This document shows positions 1 to 8,316 of a DNA stretch of 43,091 nt, one piece after another. This DNA comes from an uncultured Oleiphilus sp. (GTDB lineage: Bacteria > Pseudomonadota > Gammaproteobacteria > Pseudomonadales > Oleiphilaceae). The notes beneath the pieces are model-generated. The model was not told the DNA's origin, did not search any database, and saw nothing but the letters and a program-made list of their open reading frames with translations. Position 1 is the stretch's first letter, and each line of letters begins with the position of its first letter. The DNA is taken from NCBI GenBank assembly GCA_913020495.1, contig CAJWBJ010000024.1, forward strand, positions 1 through 43,091. Reading direction: 5' to 3'. A program made the translations under genes and the position numbers.

Positions 1-1439
1 CCATTTTGAGCCCGAACATCTGGCATCTCAATACCGTGATCAACAGCATTTCTAACCAAGTGAACCAAAGGGTCAGATAGCGCTTCAACTAGATTTTTAT
101 CTAGATCTGTATCCTCACCAACCAATACAAGATTAACTTCCTTCTTGAGGTTTCGAGCAAGGTCTCTTACAACACGAGGGAAGCGGCCAAAAACCTTTTT
201 GATGGGCTGCATTCTTGTTTGCATCACGGCCGACTGTAAATCGCCTGTTACCACATCTAAGTTAGAAACAGCTTTTTGCATTGCCTCATCAGTACTGGCA
301 TCCCCAAGTCGTTTTAAGCGGTTTCTTACAAGAACCAACTCTCCGACCATATTCATAATGTCATCAAGGCGTTTTGTATCTACTCGTACTGTTGTTTCAG
401 TCGCAATACCATCTTTTTGACCACTGGATTTTGGTTTCGCAACAGTTTTTGGTTTCGCTTCGACTTTAGGTGCTGGTGGCGGAGCAATAGGAGCCGATTC
501 AGACTTAGGAGGCGACGCAGAAGTGGGTGACTTACCAGCACCATGTAAATCATCTAGAATGCTCTCAAATTCATTATCTGTAATTAAACCGGAATCATTA
601 TTTTCAACTGGGGGGGGCGGCGCACTCGCGACAGGTTCTACAGGCGTATCACTGCTCACTTTTTCTGAATTAAATTGTCCTTCCCCATGTAAATCATCAA
701 GCAATTTCTCAAACTCTGCTTCACTTATATCACCTGACGCCGGTTCAGGGGCACTTGCGGTTTCTCCTGAAGGGCTTATAGATTGTCCCTCACCATGAAG
801 GTCATCAAGTAACTTTTCAAATTCATCATCAGTAATTTCATCACCAGAAGCTGAGTCTTCAGTAACACTCGGCTCTTGAGTTGAGGCCGTATTTGGAGTT
901 GCCCCATCTAGCGCATCAAGTAACTGTTCAAATTCATCATCGGTGATATCACCTTCATCTGCCGCAGGTGCTTCAACAATAGACTCGGCAGTTGCTTCTG
1001 TAACCATAGGCGCAACAGGCTCAGGATTAACAGGTGTTGGTGCAGCAGCACTAGCAGGCGTAGCAAACTTTTCTAAATCTTGTAGTAATTGCGGATCAGC
1101 TGGAGTGGGTTGATCACCAGCACGAACCTCTCCAAACATTTCATTAACTGCGTCAAGTGCACGAAGCACGACGTCCATCAATTCTGCATCAACACTTCGC
1201 TTACCGTTACGGAGTATATCGAATACGTTCTCTGCTATATGACAACAACCTACTAAAGCGTCTAATTGAAGAAAACCTGCTCCGCCTTTTACAGTGTGAA
1301 ACCCACGAAATATTGCATTAAGCAAGTCCATATCTTCAGGGTTTTGTTCAAGTTCAACTAATTGTTCCGAAAGCTGCTCAAGTATTTCACTCGCTTCGAT
1401 CAGAAAGTCCTGAAGTATCTCGTCGTCTTCACTCGACAT
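1..1439 (-). CDS. cheA: Chemotaxis histidine kinase CheA, flagellar system (3' end cut by window)
   Basis: Autokinase that phosphorylates CheY to control flagellar rotation. About 479 residues are visible before the window edge. An N-terminal Hpt (P1) domain carries the phospho-His motif HTVKGGAGF with His48. A long acidic, Pro/Ala-rich linker (about residues 125-310) follows, then the dimerisation domain (TTVRVDTKRLDDIMNMVGEL) and the start of the ATPase domain with the N-box HLVRNAVDHG. The catalytic rest, the CheW-like domain and the stop lie outside the window. No P2 domain is recognisable. The linker instead holds four copies of a motif of the form I-T-D-D-E-F-E-x-L-L-D-D-L-H-G, annotated separately. 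The linker also contains a run of eight C on the coding strand. The gene lies 10 nt after cheZ, so it is co-transcribed with cheY-cheZ. Identity is certain; only the 3' part is missing. Confidence 0.97.
   Translation of the reverse strand, partial: MSSEDDEILQDFLIEASEILEQLSEQLVELEQNPEDMDLLNAIFRGFHTVKGGAGFLQLDALVGCCHIAENVFDILRNGKRSVDAELMDVVLRALDAVNEMFGEVRAGDQPTPADPQLLQDLEKFATPASAAAPTPVNPEPVAPMVTEATAESIVEAPAADEGDITDDEFEQLLDALDGATPNTASTQEPSVTEDSASGDEITDDEFEKLLDDLHGEGQSISPSGETASAPEPASGDISEAEFEKLLDDLHGEGQFNSEKVSSDTPVEPVASAPPPPVENNDSGLITDNEFESILDDLHGAGKSPTSASPPKSESAPIAPPPAPKVEAKPKTVAKPKSSGQKDGIATETTVRVDTKRLDDIMNMVGELVLVRNRLKRLGDASTDEAMQKAVSNLDVVTGDLQSAVMQTRMQPIKKVFGRFPRVVRDLARNLKKEVNLVLVGEDTDLDKNLVEALSDPLVHLVRNAVDHGIEMPDVRAQN
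540..947 (-). repeat. Four FliM/CheZ-like motif repeats in the CheA linker
   Basis: Four 15-codon units lie at 903-947, 792-836, 684-728 and 540-584, reading ITDDEFEQLLDALDG, ITDDEFEKLLDDLHG, ISEAEFEKLLDDLHG and ITDNEFESILDDLHG. They are spaced 36-48 codons apart by Pro/Ser/Ala/Glu-rich sequence. Units 2 and 3 share 14 identical residues (EFEKLLDDLHGEGQ), yet 8 of those 14 codons differ synonymously, which points to old duplications kept under protein-level selection. They resemble the CheY-binding peptide at the FliM N-terminus and the C-terminal tail of CheZ in this same window. The function as CheY docking sites is an inference. Confidence 0.85.
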
Positions 1440-1449
1440 TTTACGCCCC

Positions 1450-2235
1450 TTAAAATCCTAGACTTGAAAGCAAGTCATCCACATCATCCTGACCAGAAAC
1501 AACATCATCCCGTGCCTCTGCATGTATTTGCGGACCTTCGCCTTTCATATTTGTTTCTTGTTGTTTTACTTCTTGCTGGACATTACCGGTCATCTGATCA
1601 ACTTTACCTGCCATAGTGACCAACTTAACCAGATTTTCTTCAACATCCTTAACCAAGGTAGTAACCCGGTTAATAACCTGCCCTGTCAAATCCTGAAAAT
1701 CTTGAGCTAGCAATATATCAGATAAATTAGAGTAAACTTTATCGGAGTCATTACATAGTTTGCTAAGAAAAGTCCCCATTTTCGAGGTTAATTGGCGAAA
1801 CTCGTCAGGCTTCATTTCTTTCCGTTGAAGACGTGACCAGTCCTCTTTTAGCTGTTTAGCTTCTGTACTGATGCCTGATGCATACGGCATAGTTTCTTCA
1901 ACTAAATCTAATGTCTTATTGGCTGCTTTATTGGTCATATCGACCACATAAGCCAAGCGATCAGAGGCATCTTCTATTTTGGAAGCTTCCTCATTTGTAG
2001 CAGAATTAGCAGTATCAATATGAAAATTTCGAATCGATTCGTGTAATGTACGCGTTAAGCGCCCTACTTCTTGGTATAGTGTTTTATCACGAGTTTCATT
2101 TAGCTCTGAAATAATCGCTAAAGCACCCGAAACGTCACCACTATCGACCAGATCTTTTAACTGATTTGCCTGCGCTTTGAGTTGATCTTCAAACCCAAGT
2201 ACTGCCGCATCATCTAATGGTTTCTTATTTGTCAT
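1450..2235 (-). CDS. cheZ: CheY-P phosphatase CheZ
   Basis: Dephosphorylates CheY-P and so ends the tumble or reversal signal. The protein has 261 residues, somewhat longer than the enterobacterial form (about 214). The diagnostic catalytic segment QDFQDLTGQVI is intact and contains the Asp and Gln that correspond to Asp143 and Gln147 of E. coli CheZ. The C-terminus DDVDDLLSSLGF is the classical CheY-binding tail. The middle is predicted long helix, as expected for the four-helix-bundle dimer. It starts at ATG, 14 nt after the cheY stop codon, and is followed 10 nt later by cheA. It belongs with the first (flagellar) CheA; the second chemosensory operon in this window has no CheZ of its own. 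Confidence 0.97.
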   Translation of the reverse strand: MTNKKPLDDAAVLGFEDQLKAQANQLKDLVDSGDVSGALAIISELNETRDKTLYQEVGRLTRTLHESIRNFHIDTANSATNEEASKIEDASDRLAYVVDMTNKAANKTLDLVEETMPYASGISTEAKQLKEDWSRLQRKEMKPDEFRQLTSKMGTFLSKLCNDSDKVYSNLSDILLAQDFQDLTGQVINRVTTLVKDVEENLVKLVTMAGKVDQMTGNVQQEVKQQETNMKGEGPQIHAEARDDVVSGQDDVDDLLSSLGF

Positions 2236-2249
2236 GCTGCGCCTTTAAA

Positions 2250-2636
2250 TTATGAATCGATACGCTCAAATATCTTATCAATTTTTTCCTTCAGCACCGC
2301 AGCTGTAAATGGTTTAACAACATAGCCATTTACGCCCGCTTGAGCAGCAGCAACAATCTGATCTCGTTTAGCCTCTGCTGTTACCATTAAAACAGGCAGG
2401 GTCTTAAGGCTTTCATCAGCTCGAACATTCCTTAACAGGTCAATCCCTGTCATACCAGGCATATTCCAGTCCGTGACCAAAAAGTCATATTTTCCTGTTT
2501 GTAACATAGGTAAGGCTGTATTACCGTCGTCAGCCTCATCTGTGTTCGCAAAACCAAGATCCCGTAATAAATTCTTTATAATTCTCCGCATTGTAGAAAA
2601 ATCATCTACAACCAGGATTTTCATATCTTTATTCAA
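2250..2636 (-). CDS. cheY: Chemotaxis response regulator CheY (flagellar system)
   Basis: Single receiver domain that binds FliM when phosphorylated. It has the acidic pair in [11 protein letters not shown], the phospho-acceptor Asp in [11 protein letters not shown], the switch Thr in MVTAEAK and the Lys in VVKPF. It is very close to the pseudomonad and enterobacterial CheY. The start is uncertain. A GTG at 2648 opens the longest frame, but the best ribosome-binding sequence, GGAGGT (2641-2646), overlaps that GTG and sits 4 nt before a TTG at 2636. An ATG at 2624 would give a protein starting MKILVVDDF, as in pseudomonads. TTG 2636 is chosen here. It is followed by cheZ. The 235 nt upstream up to fliA show no clear sigma-28 or sigma-54 promoter. 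Confidence 0.96.
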   Translation of the reverse strand: MNKDMKILVVDDFSTMRRIIKNLLRDLGFANTDEADDGNTALPMLQTGKYDFLVTDWNMPGMTGIDLLRNVRADESLKTLPVLMVTAEAKRDQIVAAAQAGVNGYVVKPFTAAVLKEKIDKIFERIDS

Positions 2637-2871
2637 GTCGACCTCCACTCATGTCGATACCCGAAATTACTATTAAATACCTAAAAACAAGTCTAGTCGC
2701 AGTTCTTAAGGTGGCCAGTTTTTTTTAACAATTGTTGCACTTACCTAATGACTTCCAGATAAGTACCATCAAATCTGTTATTTCTTGATCAATTAAAATT
2801 AATCAGTTTTCTTTCGTTTGTTTTAGCTTAGCTGGTAAATAAATTAAAGCACTGTTTTTACAAGAAAAGGT

Positions 2872-3579
2872 TTATAACCAAGCTGTCATCCTAGAGCGTA
2901 ACCTAATCGCAGCCTGGGAGTGAATTTGACTAACTCGTGATTCACTGACTGAAAGAATCAGCCCAATTTCTTTTAAGTTTAATTCCTCTTCATAATACAA
3001 AGATAATACGAGCCGCTCTCTTTCAGGAAGCGTGTCAATTTCATTCGCTAAATGAGACTTAAATGAAGCATCCTGAAATGAGCGATCGGGCGAAGAGGTA
3101 TCACCAACAAGCGTGTCACTAACCACATCACCTTGTTCACTAAGCTCTTCATAACTGAACAATTTCCCACCGTTACTATCTTTCAAGCACGAGAAGTACT
3201 CATCTAGCGTCATCTCTAACTCATGAGCAATTTCTTCGTCTTGAGCATCTCTCCCTTCTCGGTCTTCAATCTTTTTTATAGCTTCAGAAATTCGTCTGGA
3301 ATTGCGATGCACTGACCGAGGTACCCAGTCACCTTTGCGAACCTCATCCATCATTGAACCGCGAATTCGGATCCCTGCATAAGTTTCGAACGCAGCACCC
3401 TTCGAAGCTTCATATTTTTTAGACGCCTCTAGCAACCCCATCATACCGGCCTGAATCAGGTCATCTACCTGAACATTTGATGGCAAACGCGCGATCAAAT
3501 GATGCGCAATTCGTTTTACAAGTGGAGCATGTTTCCGAATTAAATCGTCGGCATGTTTTATTTGAATATCGGTATACAT
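2872..3579 (-). CDS. fliA: Flagellar sigma factor FliA (sigma-28)
   Basis: Alternative sigma factor for late flagellar and chemotaxis genes; normally held by the anti-sigma factor FlgM, whose gene is not in this window. The protein has about 235 residues. It shows region 2 (VDDLIQAGMMGLLEASKKYE and ETYAGIRIRGSMMDE), a region 3 segment and region 4 with the helix-turn-helix LKEIGLILSVSESRVSQI. The longest frame opens with TTG at 3582 directly before ATG at 3579; the ATG is preferred. It lies 99 nt after fleN, the usual order in polar flagellates. No strong promoter was seen in front of it. A STAS/PP2C/Hpt module of the kind that controls FlgM in Pseudomonas lies about 12 kb away (15610-18017). 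Confidence 0.97.
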   Translation of the reverse strand: MYTDIQIKHADDLIRKHAPLVKRIAHHLIARLPSNVQVDDLIQAGMMGLLEASKKYEASKGAAFETYAGIRIRGSMMDEVRKGDWVPRSVHRNSRRISEAIKKIEDREGRDAQDEEIAHELEMTLDEYFSCLKDSNGGKLFSYEELSEQGDVVSDTLVGDTSSPDRSFQDASFKSHLANEIDTLPERERLVLSLYYEEELNLKEIGLILSVSESRVSQIHSQAAIRLRSRMTAWL

Positions 3580-3681
3580 CAAAATTACTGATAGTTAGTA
3601 TTTTTATGGGTTACATCAGTCATATATCAAAACCCTTTAATCATTAACAAACGATAAGACATGAATGATATTTATTGTAGT

Positions 3682-4503
3682 TTAATTCGGTGAAGCCTGT
3701 ACCAGTCGCTCTATAAAGAATTCAAGATGTCCTCGCGGAGAAGATGGCAAAGGCCAGCTATCTGCTTTTTGTGCAAGTGCCTTATATGCAATCGATGCTT
3801 TCGCTCTTGGGTAAGCATCTGTCACTGCACGCTGACGCTGAACAGCCTTCCTGACAGCCTCATCATAAGGAATAGCACCTATATACTGTAGTGCAACATC
3901 TAGAAATCGCTCGGTAACATTGGTAAGTTTTGCAAAAAGATGCCTTCCTTCGTCTTGGCTTCTCACCATATTGGCAAGTACACGAAAGCGATGCATATCA
4001 TAATCACGGTTTAGGAGCTTAATCAGCGCATAAGAATCTGTAATCGAAGTGGGTTCATCACATACGACAACAATTACTTCTTGAGCAGCCCTTAAAAAGG
4101 AAACAACGCCATCCGAAATCCCAGCTGCGGTATCAACAATTAACACATCAAGGTCATGAGAAATTTCACTAAAAGCATTAATCAATCCCGCATGCTCCAT
4201 CGGGTTTAATGCAACCATCTTTTGCGTCCCCGAGGAAGCAGGAACTATTTTAACGCCATGAGGCCCATCCAGCATCACATCACGTAGCGAGCAATCCCCA
4301 TTAATAACGTCAGCAATATTACGTTTTGACGTAAGCCCAAGGAGGACATCAATATTTGCCAAACCCAAATCGGCATCTAAAAGCACTACTCGACGCCCCA
4401 TTTGAGAAAGCATGAGCGATAAATTTATTGAAACATTACTTTTCCCGACACCGCCTTTACCACCAGTGACAGCAATTACTTGAACCGGGCTAGAATTCGC
4501 CAT
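3682..4503 (-). CDS. fleN: Flagellar number regulator FleN/FlhG (MinD-like ATPase)
   Basis: ParA/MinD-type ATPase that limits the number of polar flagella by antagonising the activator FleQ and acting with FlhF. The deviant Walker A motif GGKGGVGKSN lies near the N-terminus. The Walker A' region is LLDADLGLANIDVLLG and the Walker B region is VLIVDTAAGIS. The open frame can begin at TTG 4536, but that start has no homologous counterpart. ATG 4503 gives MANSSPVQVIAVTGG, which matches FleN family N-termini, so it is used here (273 residues). The gene lies between flhF and fliA, the standard order in monotrichous gammaproteobacteria. Confidence 0.95.
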   Translation of the reverse strand: MANSSPVQVIAVTGGKGGVGKSNVSINLSLMLSQMGRRVVLLDADLGLANIDVLLGLTSKRNIADVINGDCSLRDVMLDGPHGVKIVPASSGTQKMVALNPMEHAGLINAFSEISHDLDVLIVDTAAGISDGVVSFLRAAQEVIVVVCDEPTSITDSYALIKLLNRDYDMHRFRVLANMVRSQDEGRHLFAKLTNVTERFLDVALQYIGAIPYDEAVRKAVQRQRAVTDAYPRAKASIAYKALAQKADSWPLPSSPRGHLEFFIERLVQASPN

Positions 4504-4615
4504 ACCGGTTTGCACCCTCTTTACTACTAGCAACAAACATTAAGCTCGTTGCAGATATTGGTTGAACCCGTGAATAAATAAATATCACGATTTTTTTACT
4601 ATTTAGTTTATTACC

Positions 4616-5962
4616 TTAAGCGGTATGAAACAAAAATGAATCTTGATCTAATCCTTTCTCGCTTGAGTTGATTGTCACCCATCGCTCTGAACTATTCAAC
4701 AAGGCTTGAGCCCTCTCAAATAAATCTTGTTTTTTCATTAAGTGAATATCTTCCGGAACTCGTTGCCCATCAGTAAAATAACTGGCTTTTAGGCGGGTAT
4801 CAATCAAAAAACTTAAAGCTTCACCTAAACTAACAGCCTCATCAACCTTTGTAATGATAGCACCCGATAGCCCAACCACTTTATAATTATAATAATTTGA
4901 GCACATAACTTGGTATTGCCCTACCGCTGAAACAACCAAATAACTTTTTATATCATGCTTGGATAGTTTCATTTCTTGTAACTGCTCCGACCAACAAGCA
5001 TCAGAATGCATTAAACCTGCCGTATCAATTAGCACCATTTTTTTATGACTTAAGCTGTCTAAAATGGTATCAAGACTATTCATTTCATCAACAGCATGAA
5101 CCGGAACGTTTAAAATACGGCCAAAGACTTTCAATTGTTCGTGCGCTGCAATCCGGTAACGATCCGTTGTGACCAAAGCAATACTATCAGCACCATACTT
5201 CATTACATAACGCGCTGCCATTTTCCCTATTGTCATCGTTTTGCCACTACCTGTAGGGCCTACTAACGAAATAACACCCCCATGATCAATAATCTCAGTT
5301 CGCTCTACCGAAACCGCACCTTCGATTTGACGGCCAATTTTATCCCATGCACTTTCAAAATCTAATTGACCTTTAATCGATTCAACTAGTGATTTTTGAA
5401 TTGGAATAGATAAACATAAGGATTGAAGAGTTTTTTCAACCTGTTGCTGAAGAAGGCTTGTGGCCCTAGACTTTTTTAGTGATTCATTATTCGAAGGCTG
5501 ACGACTAATCATACCTTTTATTTCCATAATCTCAGCGCGCATATCTGATAACTCAGCCCATTCAGAATCTTTGCGCTCAGTGGAATGCTCTATAGGTCCA
5601 TTTATTTTTTCATCATTCATATTTGGCTTTAACTGTTCGCTGCGCGCCAAACCATTTTTATTTCGTGTAGACTTTACATTCTCAATTTTTCTTCGGGCAC
5701 TATCCATTTCTCTTTGTAACTTTACATGTTTATCAGCATGCATACGTGCTAATTGAGAAGGGGTTGGCTCACCCTGTGAAATAAAGTTTGACGCTATATC
5801 ACTTTCTGGAGCCATTTCTTCTTCGTAATCTAAAGCCGCAACAAGCTCTATACCTCCATCAACTTTTGTATTTGATAAGATAACAGCATCTGGACCTAAG
5901 TCTTCTCTCACCATGCGAAGTACATCTTGCATAGATTCCGATAAAAAACGTTTCACTTTCAT
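4616..5962 (-). CDS. flhF: Signal-recognition-particle-type GTPase FlhF
   Basis: GTPase that places the flagellum at the cell pole. The N-terminal segment MKVKRFLSESMQDVLRMV is typical of FlhF and is followed by a variable basic B domain (about 60-190) with no strong conservation. The C-terminal NG GTPase domain has the P-loop GPTGSGKTMTIGKMA, the TTDRYRIAAHEQLK segment, VLIDTAGL and the specificity motif TKVDEA. At 448 residues it is of usual length. It starts at ATG 40 nt after the flhA stop and is probably co-transcribed with flhA and fleN. FlhF plus FleN together indicate polar flagellation. Confidence 0.97.
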   Translation of the reverse strand: MKVKRFLSESMQDVLRMVREDLGPDAVILSNTKVDGGIELVAALDYEEEMAPESDIASNFISQGEPTPSQLARMHADKHVKLQREMDSARRKIENVKSTRNKNGLARSEQLKPNMNDEKINGPIEHSTERKDSEWAELSDMRAEIMEIKGMISRQPSNNESLKKSRATSLLQQQVEKTLQSLCLSIPIQKSLVESIKGQLDFESAWDKIGRQIEGAVSVERTEIIDHGGVISLVGPTGSGKTMTIGKMAARYVMKYGADSIALVTTDRYRIAAHEQLKVFGRILNVPVHAVDEMNSLDTILDSLSHKKMVLIDTAGLMHSDACWSEQLQEMKLSKHDIKSYLVVSAVGQYQVMCSNYYNYKVVGLSGAIITKVDEAVSLGEALSFLIDTRLKASYFTDGQRVPEDIHLMKKQDLFERAQALLNSSERWVTINSSEKGLDQDSFLFHTA

Positions 5963-6002
5963 AGTAACCTACCAGATATTATTCATCAGACATTTCGTCA
6001 AT

Positions 6003-8174
6003 TTATTGACCCACCGTAGAAACGATAGTGACTTGTTTGTTACTTGGTACTTCCTGATAAGAGAGCACTCTAAGCTGCTCATTACCAAAACGCACAAACT
6101 TCGCTAACACTGGCCTTAATGGCGCAGAGACCAGTAAGATAGCGGGCTTACCTAGCATTTCCTGACGTTGAGCTGAATCAGCTAAAGAACGTTGCAATGA
6201 CTCTACAATCCGAGGTTCAAGCATTAAGCCCATCTCATCACTAACGCCAGTTTTTTGTGACTGCTGTACAGACTTAAGCAAGAGCTGTTCCAACTCTGGC
6301 TCAAGGGTAATAACGGGTATTTCTGGTTCTGCACCACAAATACCTTGCACGATCATGCGCTTCATTCCTTGACGACAAGCCTCAGTCAATAACACAGCAT
6401 CAACACTTTTAGGCATTACATTGACTAATGACTCGGCAATAGATCGCATATCTCTAATTGGCACATCTTCTAACAGCAAAGTTTGCAATACTTTTAACAG
6501 CAGGCTAACCGTAATGGTATTAGGGACTAATTCTTCAGATAGTTTTGGCGATGCTTTAGCTAATTGATCTAACCATTGCTGCACCTCTTCATGCCCGATT
6601 AGCTCACTAGCATGCTTCTGAAGCACTTGATTAAGGTGTGTAGCGACCACAGTACTAGAATCAACCACGGTATAACCTAAAGTTTGAGCATGATCCTTTT
6701 GGGTTGTTTCAATCCAGATAGCATCTAGACCAAACGCTGGATCACGTCCATCAATTCCATCAATTTTTCCAAAAACCTGCCCAGGATTAATAGCTAAATC
6801 ACGCTCAGGATGAATCTCGGCTTCAGCTATCGTGACCCCCATTAGCGTTATTCTATAAACATTGGGCATTAAATCTAAATTATCGCGAATATGAACCGAA
6901 GGCATCAGAAAACCTAATTCTTGCGATAGTTTTTTACGGACGCCTTTAATACGCCCAAGAAGCTGCCCCCCCTGAGATTTATCAACCAAAGGAATTAAAC
7001 GATACCCGACTTCCAAACCAATAATATCGACAGCCAAAACATCATCCCAACCTAACTCCTTATGAGATTCAGTACCACCATCAACCGAACCGGGCAAATT
7101 TGGATCAACAGGTGCAGGCGTCCCGCTAGATTGAGCCTGAGCCCCATTAGGGCTTCGTGATACTGTCGCCTCCTGTTCCCCCTCTCCTTTTTTATTCTTA
7201 TTATCACCATACCAAGCTAGACCACCTAAAAGCCCCCCAAGCCCAATAAAAACGAAATGAGGCATACCTGGAACCAAACCCATGACGATTATAATCGCCG
7301 AAGCAACATATAAGGCCTTCGAGGACAAAAACATTTGATTGACGACTTGGGTCGACATGTCTTGCAAACTATTTACACGAGTCACCATAATTGCAGCAGC
7401 AGTAGAAAGTAATAAGGATGGGATCTGCGCAACCAATCCATCACCAATCGTTAGCAATGAATATTTTTCCATTGCATCACTGAATTCCAGATCATGCTGC
7501 ATCATACCAATGCTCAAGCCACCGATAATATTGATTGCTAGAATCATTAAACCCGCAACAGCATCACCACGAACAAATTTACTGGCACCATCCATAGAAC
7601 CATAAAAATCGGCCTCAGTAGCAATTTCTTCACGTCGAATTTTCGCGTCTTCCTGCTCAATAATGCCGGCATTCAAGTCAGCATCTATGGCCATTTGTTT
7701 TCCAGGCATCGCGTCCAGAGTGAATCTAGCACTTACTTCAGATACCCGCCCTGCACCTTTTGTAACAACAACAAAGTTAATAATCATGAGTATGGCAAAT
7801 ACCACCAGACCTACTGCATAATTTCCACCAATAACGACCTCACCAAAAGCCTCAATAACCTTACCAGCTGCATCACCGCCTTCATGCCCTTCAAGTAGCA
7901 CAACCCGCGTAGACGCGACATTCAAAGCCAGTCGCATCAAGGTCGACACAAGTAGAATCGTTGGAAAAACTGAGAAATCCATTGGACGAAGGGAATAAAC
8001 ACATACTAATAAAACGACAAGCGCTAAGGCGATATTAAAAGTAAACAATAGGTCAAGTAGAAATGCAGGAACAGGCAAGATCATCATGCCAAGAATTGCG
8101 ACTAACACCAATGGAATAGCTATATTCCCTTTCGCAATTATTTTAAATTGTTGAAATACTGCTGCTTGCTGCAT
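6003..8174 (-). CDS. flhA: Flagellar export apparatus protein FlhA
   Basis: Large membrane subunit of the flagellar type III export gate. The N-terminal half has about eight hydrophobic segments (for example LVLVAILGMMILPVPAFLL) and the FHIPEP-type cytoplasmic loop with VSEVSARFTLDAMPGKQMAI. The C-terminal half is the soluble docking domain that receives chaperone-substrate complexes. The linker between them (about residues 333-375) is long and Gly/Ser/Pro-rich. At 723 residues it is slightly longer than the usual 690-700, explained by this linker. The start ATG lies 142 nt downstream of the flhB stop, enough for a separate promoter; a weak sigma-54 candidate is annotated there. Confidence 0.98.
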   Translation of the reverse strand: MQQAAVFQQFKIIAKGNIAIPLVLVAILGMMILPVPAFLLDLLFTFNIALALVVLLVCVYSLRPMDFSVFPTILLVSTLMRLALNVASTRVVLLEGHEGGDAAGKVIEAFGEVVIGGNYAVGLVVFAILMIINFVVVTKGAGRVSEVSARFTLDAMPGKQMAIDADLNAGIIEQEDAKIRREEIATEADFYGSMDGASKFVRGDAVAGLMILAINIIGGLSIGMMQHDLEFSDAMEKYSLLTIGDGLVAQIPSLLLSTAAAIMVTRVNSLQDMSTQVVNQMFLSSKALYVASAIIIVMGLVPGMPHFVFIGLGGLLGGLAWYGDNKNKKGEGEQEATVSRSPNGAQAQSSGTPAPVDPNLPGSVDGGTESHKELGWDDVLAVDIIGLEVGYRLIPLVDKSQGGQLLGRIKGVRKKLSQELGFLMPSVHIRDNLDLMPNVYRITLMGVTIAEAEIHPERDLAINPGQVFGKIDGIDGRDPAFGLDAIWIETTQKDHAQTLGYTVVDSSTVVATHLNQVLQKHASELIGHEEVQQWLDQLAKASPKLSEELVPNTITVSLLLKVLQTLLLEDVPIRDMRSIAESLVNVMPKSVDAVLLTEACRQGMKRMIVQGICGAEPEIPVITLEPELEQLLLKSVQQSQKTGVSDEMGLMLEPRIVESLQRSLADSAQRQEMLGKPAILLVSAPLRPVLAKFVRFGNEQLRVLSYQEVPSNKQVTIVSTVGQ

Positions 8175-8259
8175 AGGCTCTAAAAATCATCACTCACTTG
8201 ATAAACGGACTTGAAACTGCCATTTTTATGACAAACACAAGATATAGAACCACTAACAA

Positions 8260-8273
8260 GCAAGAATCAAACC
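8260..8273 (-). promoter_or_regulatory. Weak sigma-54 promoter candidate before flhA
   Basis: On the minus strand the sequence AGGTTTGATTCTTGCTT has GG and GC separated by exactly 10 nt, and the -12 half CTTGCTT is good. The -24 half (GGTTTG) departs from TGGCAC. Transcription would begin about 75 nt before the flhA ATG. The assignment rests on spacing and on flhA often having its own FleQ-dependent promoter in polar flagellates. Confidence 0.35.
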
Positions 8274-8316
8274 TAACAAACACAACACATTGTTTTAAAA
8301 CATAATTATAACAGAA

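Noticed and set aside
540-947. Regular spacing suggestive of a CRISPR-like or DNA repeat array
   Set aside because: The similarity is in the protein, not the DNA; synonymous codons differ widely and the frame is continuous within cheA.
2719-2736. T8 followed by the palindrome AACAATTGTT between cheY and fliA
   Set aside because: No stem of useful length precedes the T run in the correct direction, and no gene end fits; likely chance in AT-rich sequence.
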